Assembly (NCBI GenBank): GCA_946183815.1 | Contig: CAMHDG010000029.1 | Coordinates: forward strand, 1 to 10,636 | Reading direction: 5' to 3' | Length of the DNA: 10,636 nucleotides | DNA from: an uncultured bacterium | Lineage (GTDB): Bacteria > Cyanobacteriota > Vampirovibrionia > Gastranaerophilales > Gastranaerophilaceae | In this document: piece by piece, positions 1-6,826 of the stretch | Numbering within the stretch: the first letter of the stretch is position 1 | How the letters are laid out: each line of letters starts with the position of its first letter | Notes under the pieces: generated by a model | What the model saw: the letters and a program-made list of their open reading frames with translations, nothing else | Database searches by the model: none | What the model was told of the DNA's origin: nothing | Translations under genes and position numbers: made by a program

Positions 1-958
1 TATCAACATATATTTTATTATGTCCTTTCCCTGCATAAATTGTTGATACAGTCACCCCACTCAGGTATATTTCATCGTCATCTTTCCCTGTTTTTACTGT
101 ATTTCTTCCGCCTGTAAGAGAAATTGTATTTTTACCGCTTCCGGCAGATATTTTGTGTGTACCTTCTCCATTTATGGTAATTATATCTGCCCCACTACCA
201 GTTGTTATAGTTTTGTTCCCGTAACCTGTTGTTATTTCGTTTCCGTCATTACCACCTGTGATTTTATCGGTGTAACCGTCAGTTCCTGTTATTATATTGT
301 ATCCGCCTTTTGCGGATATTGTTATGTTCTTTTCTAAACCTGTTGCATCAATCGTTTCACTAAACCTTGAACCTGTGAATTTGCCCTTTGAAGAAAAATC
401 TTTTGAGTTATAAATTAAGTATTCATCGATGTTCAGATTAATAAACATATCAGCACTTAACTGAATTTTAACCCCATCAGTGAGTTTTGTGGTATTAGAT
501 TTTGCAAAGTTTTTTAGGGTAATTGTTCCGTAATTTTTTACCGTAATAACAAGATTATTCCCTGAAATTTTATAAGAAAGTTCACTTTTGTCGGATAGTC
601 CGTAACTTTGTAAGTCAATAGTTAGTTTTTCATTCTTGGTTAAAATAATTGTGTCGTTATCAAAGTTCCCGCTATAAATAATGGTGTTCTCCCCATTTCC
701 ACCTGTTATAGTGTCATTTCCTAATGAAGAATAGATTATATCATTGCCATCGTTCCCATAAATTTTGTCTTTGTATTTTGTTGCGGTTATATAATCTGTG
801 CCGTTTTTTGCATTTATTGTAAGCCCTTTGAGTTTCTTATTTGTGTCCTCTATTTCTTTCCCGCTTTTATCAGTAATAGTATAACCATCTACGTTGATTT
901 CATCATCGTAAATAGTTCCTGTTACTTTGCCATTTTTATATGTATCAATATAAGCCAT
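1..958 (-). CDS. RTX/haemolysin-type nonapeptide-repeat protein, N-terminal part (partial)
   Basis: The reading frame is open from an ATG at 956-958 to the window edge, giving 319 residues with the C-terminus missing. A first RTX-like block lies at about residues 67-90 (YGNDGND, LGNDTITGGNGEN). Residues about 100-155 (NDTIIL, then SGNNLVIT and TITLKNF) resemble the haemolysin-type calcium-binding-related domain that often follows such repeats. From about residue 232 to the edge runs a near-continuous nonapeptide array of the form I-x-x-G-x-G-x-x-x (ITTGYGNKT, ITTGSGADI, ISAGSGKNT, IYAGKGHNK). RTX repeats classically form a calcium-bound parallel beta-roll and are exported by type I secretion using a C-terminal signal. 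Consistently, no N-terminal signal peptide is seen, but the C-terminus is off the window. Many repeats carry K, H, N or E where the calcium-binding Asp should be. The ribosome-binding site is weak (TTAGAG). It lies 45 bp after a permease gene and may have its own promoter. Cargo or enzymatic function is unknown. Confidence 0.8.
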   Translation of the reverse strand, partial: MAYIDTYKNGKVTGTIYDDEINVDGYTITDKSGKEIEDTNKKLKGLTINAKNGTDYITATKYKDKIYGNDGNDIIYSSLGNDTITGGNGENTIIYSGNFDNDTIILTKNEKLTIDLQSYGLSDKSELSYKISGNNLVITVKNYGTITLKNFAKSNTTKLTDGVKIQLSADMFINLNIDEYLIYNSKDFSSKGKFTGSRFSETIDATGLEKNITISAKGGYNIITGTDGYTDKITGGNDGNEITTGYGNKTITTGSGADIITINGEGTHKISAGSGKNTISLTGGRNTVKTGKDDDEIYLSGVTVSTIYAGKGHNKIYVD

Positions 959-979
959 AATACTTGCAACTCTAATATT

Positions 980-1007
980 ATTTTAATTTGTTTTTTATAA
1001 TTTTCAA
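980..1007 (-). promoter_or_regulatory. Candidate sigma70-type promoter for the RTX-like gene
   Basis: On the minus strand, TTGAAA (1007-1002, five of six matches to TTGACA) is followed after 16 bp by TAAAAT (985-980, five of six matches to TATAAT). The -35 box overlaps the TGA stop of the upstream permease. Transcription would start near 973, giving a leader of about 15 nt. In such AT-rich sequence matches of this quality can occur by chance, and no terminator separates the permease from this gene, so read-through is equally possible. Confidence 0.4.
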
Positions 1008-2548
1008 GAGTCATTTCTTCTTTTATTTGCGTAACCGTAGAATACGTATATTGCAAGTCCTATTCCAAGCCATAGCAAGAAATATAAAGGCGAATCCGTA
1101 TCGTTAGCAAACCTGCACCACATCAGAAGTGCACAGGTAACAATACCCAAAATAGGAAATAACGGACAAAATGGAACTTTAAAAGGTCTTGGTCTGTTAG
1201 GTTCAGTTTTTCTTAAAATAAGTACCATAACGCAAATAAGGATAAACGATGTAAATGTTCCGAAATTACACAGAGCCGCCGATACATCAAGATCCATAAA
1301 CAAAGCACAAATTATAACAATAAGACCTGATAACCATGTCATAACATGCGGAGTTTTGTATTTTTTATGAACTGCATTTAATGATTTTGGTAAAAAGTTA
1401 TCTCTACTCATTGCAAAAAGTATTCTTGTTGTCCCCAGTTGATAAATGAGTAATACTGTTGTCAAAGCACAAAGTGCTCCAACTGATATAAGACCTGCAT
1501 ACCAATCTTTACCTATACATCTCATTGCGTGAGCAAGAGGGGCTTGTGTGTCTATGGCACTACAAGGCAAGATACCGGTTAAGACTAAGGCTACAAGTAC
1601 ATATAACAAAGTGCATATTACAAGTGTACTTAATATTGCAATAGGTAAATCTCTCTGAGGTTTTTTTGTTTCTTCAGCAGCGGTGGAAATCGCATCAAAT
1701 CCAATGTATGCAAAGAAAATTGTAAACGCACCCATAAAGACCCCTTTTACCCCATGAGGCATAAAAGACGGCTCCCACCAGTTATGTGGTGCAACATAGA
1801 ATGAACCTACAACGATAAAAGAAATTATTATAAATAAGTTTAAAGCAACCAAGACGCTTGCAAATCGTGTTGATTCCTTAACCCCTTTTACCAGTAAAAC
1901 AGTTAATAAAAATACTATCAAAATCGCAGGTAAATTAAGTGCAAATGGTATTTCAATATTAAATGGCAAGTGAATAAATGGCATAACATCATGCGGATTC
2001 CAGTTGAACTTGTCACACATTACAAACATTGTTCTGTAATCGTTCCTTAACCATATCGGGAAATGATTTATCCACGCAGGTAAAACATGCTTAAACCCTT
2101 TTAAAAATTGAGCAAAATATCCTGACCACGCACTTGCAACAGTAATATTTCCAATGGCATATTCAAGCATCAAAATCCATCCTACCATCCATGCCATAAA
2201 CTCACCCATTGTAGCGTAAGTGTATGTGTATGCACTACCCGCAACAGGTATCATTGCAGAAATTTCAGAATAAGAAAGAGCAGAAAAAACGCTTGCAAGA
2301 GCGGCCAACAACATTGATATTATAACCGCAGGCCCTGCCCCAACTGTGTTTTGTCCACCCTGAATAGCAATACCGATGATTGTAAAAATCCCTGTGCCAA
2401 CAACAGCACCAATCCCGATAACTATTAAATCAAAAACATTAAGCGTTTTTTTTAGTCCTGATTTGCTTCCTGCCTCAATTAGTTCATCAGGATTTTTACA
2501 TTTTAATAAATTATTTATCAAGTTATTTTGTAATAAGTTCTTTATCAT
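1004..2548 (-). CDS. APC-family amino acid permease (cationic amino acid transporter-like), second of a tandem pair
   Basis: A 514-residue polytopic inner-membrane protein expected to import an amino acid by proton- or cation-coupled symport. A short cytoplasmic N-terminus (about 1-38) with KNPDELIEAGSKSGLKKTL leads into TM1, which carries the APC substrate-binding glycine motif GIGAVVGTGIF at residues 45-55. The hallmark TM6 and following loop are present (FFAYIGFDAISTAAEETKKPQRDLP), as is the TM3 region with PVAGSAYTYTYATMGE. Length and motifs match the CAT/YfnA-like branch of the APC superfamily, which carries cationic or broad-range amino acids; the substrate cannot be read from sequence. 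It is a clear paralogue of the gene just upstream and its start overlaps that gene's end by 26 bp in another frame, which suggests translational coupling. The Shine-Dalgarno sequence is poor (AGAAGTTAAAGAAG before the ATG). No other ATG occurs until residue 79, inside the membrane core, so this start is favoured. Confidence 0.9.
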   Translation of the reverse strand: MIKNLLQNNLINNLLKCKNPDELIEAGSKSGLKKTLNVFDLIVIGIGAVVGTGIFTIIGIAIQGGQNTVGAGPAVIISMLLAALASVFSALSYSEISAMIPVAGSAYTYTYATMGEFMAWMVGWILMLEYAIGNITVASAWSGYFAQFLKGFKHVLPAWINHFPIWLRNDYRTMFVMCDKFNWNPHDVMPFIHLPFNIEIPFALNLPAILIVFLLTVLLVKGVKESTRFASVLVALNLFIIISFIVVGSFYVAPHNWWEPSFMPHGVKGVFMGAFTIFFAYIGFDAISTAAEETKKPQRDLPIAILSTLVICTLLYVLVALVLTGILPCSAIDTQAPLAHAMRCIGKDWYAGLISVGALCALTTVLLIYQLGTTRILFAMSRDNFLPKSLNAVHKKYKTPHVMTWLSGLIVIICALFMDLDVSAALCNFGTFTSFILICVMVLILRKTEPNRPRPFKVPFCPLFPILGIVTCALLMWCRFANDTDSPLYFLLWLGIGLAIYVFYGYANKRRNDS

Positions 2549-4097
2549 CTTCTTTAACTTCTATACTATTCATTTCGGCTTTACGATTTTTTGAATATCC
2601 ATAAAGTGCATAAATTATTATACCAAGAATAATCCAAATTCCAAATAACATTGAGGAATCTTTTAATTGTTTGAACGAATATATCATAAGTCCTCCGCAA
2701 CAGATTATCCCAAGCAACGGGAATAATGGAGAGAACGGAACTTTGAATGGTCTTGGTCTTTCAGGGTCAATATGTCTTAAAATCAGCACTGCAATACAGA
2801 TCACTATAAATGAAGCAAATGTTCCGTAAACACACAAATTCGCCGCATCACTTACATTAAATGTCAATGTTCCGATTATACATAAGAACCCCACAAGCAG
2901 TGTTAAAATATGTGGTGTCTTAAATTTAGGGTGCAATTTTTGGAATACTTTAGGTAAGAAATTATCTCTGCTCATTGCATATAAAACTCTTGTTGTTGCA
3001 AGGTGTAAAACCATTAAAACTGATGTTAAACCTGCAATAGCGCCAATAGAGATTAGTTCCGGAACGATTTTTATATTATGTAAATTCATAACAAAAGCCA
3101 AAGGGGCATTTAAAAAACCTTGCTCAACATGCCCGCTTGTATTGTATATACCTGTCAAAACAAGTGCAACAGAAATATAAACCAGAGTTGTTATTATGAG
3201 TGAACCGATAATCCCAATCGGTAAATCTTTTTGCGGGTTTTTACATTCTTCTGCCGTTGTTGCAAGTGCATCAAATCCGACATAAGCAAAGAAAATAGTA
3301 AATGCTCCCATTAATATTCCGCTAAATCCGTTCGGTGCAAATGGTGTCCAGTTTTCCGGTCTTACGCAGAATGCCCCAAAGATAACAAAAAGTGCAATAA
3401 CAGACAATTTTACAAAAACCATAATCGCAGCCATTCTCGTTGAATCTTTTGTTCCTTTTATTAACATCGCTGTTGTTATAACTACAATTAGTATTGCAGG
3501 GATATTAATACAAAAAGGGATTCCTAATATGTGTGGGATAGTTGAAATGTCCCCACCTGTATTTTCAATCGTGTGCTTTACCGAATTGTAATTATCAACG
3601 AGCCATTCAGGAGGGGTTGTAAGCCAAGCCGGTAAATAAAGAGAAAATCTTTGCAGGAAGTTCATGACATATTTTGACCACGAACAGGCAACACCAATGT
3701 ATCCAAAAAGATATTCAAGAGTTAATAACCAGCCTACAATCCAAGCGCAAAATTCGCCTAAAGTAACGAATGTGTAGGTATATGCACCACCTGCAACAGG
3801 TATCATTGTAGAGAACTCACTGTAACACATTGCAGAGAAAATACTTGCGATAGTAGCAATAATCATTGATACTATAAGAGCAGGTCCTGCCCCGGGAGTT
3901 CCTGCCTCTCCTGCCGCAGCAATCCCTACAACTGCAAATATGCCCGAACCTATGATTGCACCAACCCCTAATATAATTAAATCTATTGCAGTAAGAGTTT
4001 TTTCTAAACCTGCTTTTGATGCTGTTTCAAGCATATCTTCAGGATTTTTTCTCGTGAGAATTTTGGTAAAAAATCCTTCTAAAATGTGTTTTTTCAT
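2523..4097 (-). CDS. APC-family amino acid permease (cationic amino acid transporter-like), first of a tandem pair
   Basis: A 524-residue integral inner-membrane amino acid transporter. The N-terminal cytoplasmic stretch (KNPEDMLETASKAGLEKTL) precedes TM1 with GVGAIIGSGIF at residues 44-54, the unwound glycine-rich segment that binds the substrate backbone in APC proteins. TM3 carries PVAGGAYTYTFVTLGE, and the TM6 region FFAYVGFDALATTAEECKNPQKDLP is strongly diagnostic. The C-terminus is a charged tail (about 500-524) rich in Lys, Glu and Asp, part of which is encoded in the overlap with the next gene. It resembles bacterial CAT homologues; arginine, lysine or branched-chain substrates are all possible. 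The Shine-Dalgarno sequence AAGGA overlaps the glyQ stop codon and sits about 8 nt before the ATG, so it is almost certainly co-transcribed and possibly co-translated with glyQ. The last 20 or so residues differ most from its paralogue. Confidence 0.9.
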   Translation of the reverse strand: MKKHILEGFFTKILTRKNPEDMLETASKAGLEKTLTAIDLIILGVGAIIGSGIFAVVGIAAAGEAGTPGAGPALIVSMIIATIASIFSAMCYSEFSTMIPVAGGAYTYTFVTLGEFCAWIVGWLLTLEYLFGYIGVACSWSKYVMNFLQRFSLYLPAWLTTPPEWLVDNYNSVKHTIENTGGDISTIPHILGIPFCINIPAILIVVITTAMLIKGTKDSTRMAAIMVFVKLSVIALFVIFGAFCVRPENWTPFAPNGFSGILMGAFTIFFAYVGFDALATTAEECKNPQKDLPIGIIGSLIITTLVYISVALVLTGIYNTSGHVEQGFLNAPLAFVMNLHNIKIVPELISIGAIAGLTSVLMVLHLATTRVLYAMSRDNFLPKVFQKLHPKFKTPHILTLLVGFLCIIGTLTFNVSDAANLCVYGTFASFIVICIAVLILRHIDPERPRPFKVPFSPLFPLLGIICCGGLMIYSFKQLKDSSMLFGIWIILGIIIYALYGYSKNRKAEMNSIEVKEDDKELITK

Positions 4098-4106
4098 TTT
4101 TTTTCC

Positions 4107-4997
4107 TTATACTTTAGTCGTTTCTTTTTTACAAAGAGGAAAACCTAATTCTCTTCTTTGTTCAACATATAGAGATGCAACTGCTGCTGCCATAGTTCTG
4201 ACCCTGTTAATAAAATTGATACGCTCGTCTTTACTGATAACCCCTCTTGCATCAAGAAGATTGAATGTATGCGAACATTTTAGAACGTAGTCATAAGCAG
4301 GCAAAACAAGTTTTGCATTAACACAATTATCAACTTCTTTTTGATACAAGTCAAAAAGTGTAAATAATGTTTTTCCATCAGAGTATTCAAAGTTGTATTT
4401 TGATTGCTCTATTTCATTTTGAAGGTATATTTCACCATACTTTAAATTATTATTCCAGTTAATATCAAAAACAGATTCTTTATTTTGAAGGTACATTGCA
4501 ATACGTTCCAGACCATAAGTTATTTCAAGAGCAACCGGTTTAACCTCAATTCCTCCAACTTGTTGAAAATATGTAAATTGAGTGATTTCCATTCCATCAA
4601 GCCAAACTTCCCAGCCTACACCGGCAGCACCTAATGTTGGGGATTCCCAGTTGTCCTCAACAAATCTGACATCATGTTTTGACAGGTCAATACCCATTGC
4701 CTCTAAACTGCTCAAATAAAGTTCTTGTGCGTTATCCGGTGATGGTTTTAGGATAACTTGATATTGAAAATAATGACCAAGTCTGTTAGGATTTTCACCG
4801 TATCTTGCATCCGTAGGTCGTCTGCAAGGTTCTACCATTGCTGTTGACCAAGGTTCAGGCCCTAATGCTCGTAAAAAAGTAGCAGGGTTCATTGTTGATG
4901 CACCCTTTTCCGTATCATAAGGTTGTTGTATTACACAACCATAATCAGACCAAAATTTTGATAAGTTTAATATTAAATCTTGAAAGTTTAAAGCCAT
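4107..4997 (-). CDS. glyQ: Glycyl-tRNA synthetase alpha subunit
   Basis: The catalytic alpha subunit of the bacterial alpha2-beta2 glycyl-tRNA synthetase, which activates glycine with ATP and charges tRNA-Gly in the cytoplasm. At 296 residues it matches the usual length of about 290-305. The nearly invariant family blocks are present in order: QQPYDTEKGASTMNPATFL (24-42), RALGPEPW (43-50), EPCRRPTDARYGENPNRLGHYFQYQVILKP (56-85), FVEDNWESPTLGAAGVGWEVWLDGMEITQFTYFQQVGG (112-149) and EITYGLERIAMYLQ. The beta subunit gene glyS, often directly downstream, is not here; two amino acid permeases occupy that place. Unlinked glyQ and glyS are typical of cyanobacteria and some other groups. The start is supported by a purine-rich ribosome-binding site (GGGGAAGAAG) just upstream. 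A promoter lies about 35 bp upstream and the leader is too short for a T-box riboswitch. It heads a three-gene unit. Confidence 0.97.
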   Translation of the reverse strand: MALNFQDLILNLSKFWSDYGCVIQQPYDTEKGASTMNPATFLRALGPEPWSTAMVEPCRRPTDARYGENPNRLGHYFQYQVILKPSPDNAQELYLSSLEAMGIDLSKHDVRFVEDNWESPTLGAAGVGWEVWLDGMEITQFTYFQQVGGIEVKPVALEITYGLERIAMYLQNKESVFDINWNNNLKYGEIYLQNEIEQSKYNFEYSDGKTLFTLFDLYQKEVDNCVNAKLVLPAYDYVLKCSHTFNLLDARGVISKDERINFINRVRTMAAAVASLYVEQRRELGFPLCKKETTKV

Positions 4998-5031
4998 TTC
5001 TTCTTCCCCAATGTTGTACGATTTTCTCTCA

Positions 5032-5059
5032 ATTATATCTCAAACACACGAAAAATCAA
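5032..5059 (-). promoter_or_regulatory. Promoter for glyQ and the two permeases
   Basis: On the minus strand a consensus -10 box TATAAT (5037-5032) follows TTGATT (5059-5054, four of six matches to TTGACA) with a 16 bp spacer. The predicted transcription start is near 5025, giving a leader of about 28 nt before the glyQ ATG. This is the strongest -10 match in the divergent region on this strand. Confidence 0.6.
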
Positions 5060-5067
5060 ATTTTAAG

Positions 5068-5092
5068 ACTTAATCTTTAATTTTGATTAAGT
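5068..5092. repeat. 8-bp perfect inverted repeat between divergent promoters
   Basis: ACTTAATC (5068-5075) and GATTAAGT (5085-5092) form a perfect inverted repeat with a 9-nt AT-only spacer; centre-to-centre spacing of the arms is 17 bp. It lies between the -35 boxes of the glyQ-side (5054-5059) and ilvE-side (5105-5110) promoters. It has the geometry of an operator for a dimeric regulator able to influence both directions. It lacks a GC-rich stem and a U-run, so it is not a terminator. The regulator, if any, is unknown. Confidence 0.4.
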
Positions 5093-5104
5093 TTGTTATC
5101 TGAT

Positions 5105-5133
5105 TTGCAAAATTACTCTTTAAACGATATACT
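5105..5133 (+). promoter_or_regulatory. Promoter for ilvE and the MlaE permease gene
   Basis: TTGCAA (5105-5110, four of six matches) is followed after exactly 17 bp by TATACT (5128-5133, five of six matches). Transcription would start near 5140, leaving about 15 nt before the ATG at 5155. A perfect TATAAT at 5134-5139 is also present but lacks a -35 at proper spacing and would start transcription inside the ribosome-binding site, so TATACT is preferred. Confidence 0.55.
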
Positions 5134-5144
5134 TATAATGACTT

Positions 5145-5150
5145 GGGAGA
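5145..5150 (+). promoter_or_regulatory. Ribosome-binding site deciding the ilvE start
   Basis: GGGAGA at 5145-5150 is 4 nt from the ATG at 5155. An in-frame TTG at 5143 overlaps this Shine-Dalgarno sequence and has none of its own, so the ATG at 5155 is chosen as the start. Confidence 0.75.
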
Positions 5151-5154
5151 TAAT

Positions 5155-6072
5155 ATGAAAGAATACATATTTTTAGAGGGTAAATTTATTGAAGCAGAAA
5201 AAGCCGTTATTCCTGTAAAAACACATGCTTTTTTATATGGAACAAGTGTGTTTGAAGGAATTAGAGCATATTATAATTCAGATGAAGAGCAAATGTATGT
5301 ATTCAGAATGAAAGAGCACTATGAAAGGTTATCGCGTAGTGCTAAAATCATGCTTATGAACTGCCCATATTCTATAGAAGAATTGTGTAGCCAAACAGTT
5401 CAATTATTAAAGAAAAATTCGTATAGACAAGATGTTTACATAAGACCGACTTTGTATAAGTCATCTGATAAAATTAGCCCCGGACTTGATAATACAAAGG
5501 ATGCTTATTTGTTATTTACAACTCCTTTTGGTGATTATTACGATATGACAAAGGGTTTAGATTTGTGTATTTCAAGTTGGAGAAGAACCTCTGATAATGC
5601 AATCCCGCCACGTGCAAAGATTGCAGGGGCTTATGCGAATGCAGCCTTAATAAATACAGATGCCCATAATGCAGGTTTTGACGATGCAATAGTTTTATCG
5701 GAAAGCGGACAGGTTACTGAAGGTTCTGCTATGAATTTAATGTTCGTTTCTAACGGTAAATTGATTACGACAACTACAACTGATGATATATTAGAAGGTG
5801 TAACAAGAAATACAGTTATTGAACTTGCGAAAGATTTGGGGATAGAGGTTATTGAACGTGATGTTGACCGTTCGGAATTGTATTTGATGGATGAAATATT
5901 CGTTTGCGGTACGGGGGCTCAAATTACTCCTGTTTCAACTATTGACAGACGTCTTATTGGTAAAGACGGTAAAATGGGCGAGATTACCGCTCAATTACAA
6001 AAATTATATTTTGATGTTGTAAAAGGGAAACTTTCAAAATATAAAGATTGGTGTGTAAAAGTGTATGATTAA
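5155..6072 (+). CDS. ilvE: Branched-chain amino acid aminotransferase
   Basis: A 305-residue fold-type IV, PLP-dependent aminotransferase that interconverts leucine, isoleucine and valine with their 2-oxo acids using 2-oxoglutarate/glutamate, in the cytoplasm. Visible family features are THAFLYGTSVFEGIRAY (23-39), HYERLSRSAK (55-64), the VYIRP arginine motif (R97), the PLP Schiff-base lysine in PRAKIAGAYANAAL (K155), and the cofactor-binding block SESGQVTEGSAMNLMFV (E189 region). GTGAQITPV near 252-260 matches the conserved C-terminal cofactor loop. Length matches IlvE (about 300-310). D-amino acid transaminase and aminodeoxychorismate lyase share the fold but are usually shorter and lack the FEGIRAY and IRP context. 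It is the first gene of a two-gene unit; the MlaE permease gene begins inside its last 8 bp. Confidence 0.92.
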   Translation: MKEYIFLEGKFIEAEKAVIPVKTHAFLYGTSVFEGIRAYYNSDEEQMYVFRMKEHYERLSRSAKIMLMNCPYSIEELCSQTVQLLKKNSYRQDVYIRPTLYKSSDKISPGLDNTKDAYLLFTTPFGDYYDMTKGLDLCISSWRRTSDNAIPPRAKIAGAYANAALINTDAHNAGFDDAIVLSESGQVTEGSAMNLMFVSNGKLITTTTTDDILEGVTRNTVIELAKDLGIEVIERDVDRSELYLMDEIFVCGTGAQITPVSTIDRRLIGKDGKMGEITAQLQKLYFDVVKGKLSKYKDWCVKVYD

Positions 6073-6817
6073 TTATTTTTATAATGCAATAGTATTTTTA
6101 GGAAAATGTTTACAGAATTTCATAACGTCTGTAATCTATATATGTTCGGGGAAAATGCGGTTTAAGCACGCTGTTACTCAGGCAGCCTTAATAAGTTATG
6201 ACTCGCTTATGATTTCGTTATCAATCTCTTTTGTTGCTGCTGCTGTTATAACCATACAGGTTTCAAAACAGTTTTTAATGAGCGGAGCAGATAGTTATAT
6301 AGGCGGAACACTTGCAGTTGTTATCATAAGAGAGATTGCTCCTGCCTTCGTTGCGTTATCAATAGGTGCAAGAGCAGGGACTGCAATATCTGCGGAAATT
6401 GCAAATATGCAGGTTACGGAACAGGTTGATGCAATAAAAACATTAAAGGTTGACCCTGTAGGGTATTATTTTGCCCCAAGAATTTTATCGGCAGCAGTAA
6501 CAGTTCCAATGGTGACAATAATTGCAGAGTTGATAGGGATTTTAGGCGGTCTTGTTGTTGCATATTTGACTATTGAATTGCACCCGCACCGTTACCTTAA
6601 TTCTGTATGGGCATGGTTAAAGTTGAGAGATTTTTATATAAGTATAATAAAAGCACTCGTTTTTGGAATATTAATTGCAGATGTCTGTGCAACACAGGGT
6701 TATGAAACAAAAGGCGGAGCAAAAGAGGTTGGTATATCCACAACACAGGCAGCAATAAAATCTACCGTATATATGCTAATCGCCGATTTTTTGATTAATT
6801 TTGTGTTCTATTTATAA
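6065..6817 (+). CDS. MlaE-family lipid ABC transporter permease
   Basis: A 250-residue inner-membrane permease of the MlaE/YrbE family (Ycf63-like in cyanobacteria and plastids; TGD1 in plants), the membrane subunit of MCE-type ABC systems that move phospholipids or other hydrophobic molecules between the inner membrane and outer envelope. Diagnostic blocks are VVIIREIAPAFVALSIGARAGTAISAEIANMQVTEQVDAI (85-124), LKVDPVGYYFAPRILSAAVTVPM (127-149), and the C-terminal CATQGYETKGGAKEVGISTTQAAI (208-231). Several hydrophobic segments follow an amphipathic N-terminus (1-30). Its partners, the MlaF-like ATPase and MlaD/MCE substrate-binding protein, are not in this window. The start codon lies inside the end of ilvE, ATG overlapping the GAT-TAA end out of frame, with no good Shine-Dalgarno sequence, so translation is probably coupled to ilvE. 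Confidence 0.9.
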   Translation: MINYFYNAIVFLGKCLQNFITSVIYICSGKMRFKHAVTQAALISYDSLMISLSISFVAAAVITIQVSKQFLMSGADSYIGGTLAVVIIREIAPAFVALSIGARAGTAISAEIANMQVTEQVDAIKTLKVDPVGYYFAPRILSAAVTVPMVTIIAELIGILGGLVVAYLTIELHPHRYLNSVWAWLKLRDFYISIIKALVFGILIADVCATQGYETKGGAKEVGISTTQAAIKSTVYMLIADFLINFVFYL

Positions 6818-6826
6818 CGGTTTATA

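Noticed and set aside
155..337. Plus-strand 60-residue open frame rich in Cys, Tyr and Val
   Set aside because: It is the complement of the repetitive Gly/Thr/Ile/Asn codons of the RTX-like gene on the minus strand, which has far better protein-level evidence.
4998..5060. T-box riboswitch controlling glyQ
   Set aside because: The predicted leader is only about 28 nt, with no stem I, no T-box consensus and no terminator hairpin.
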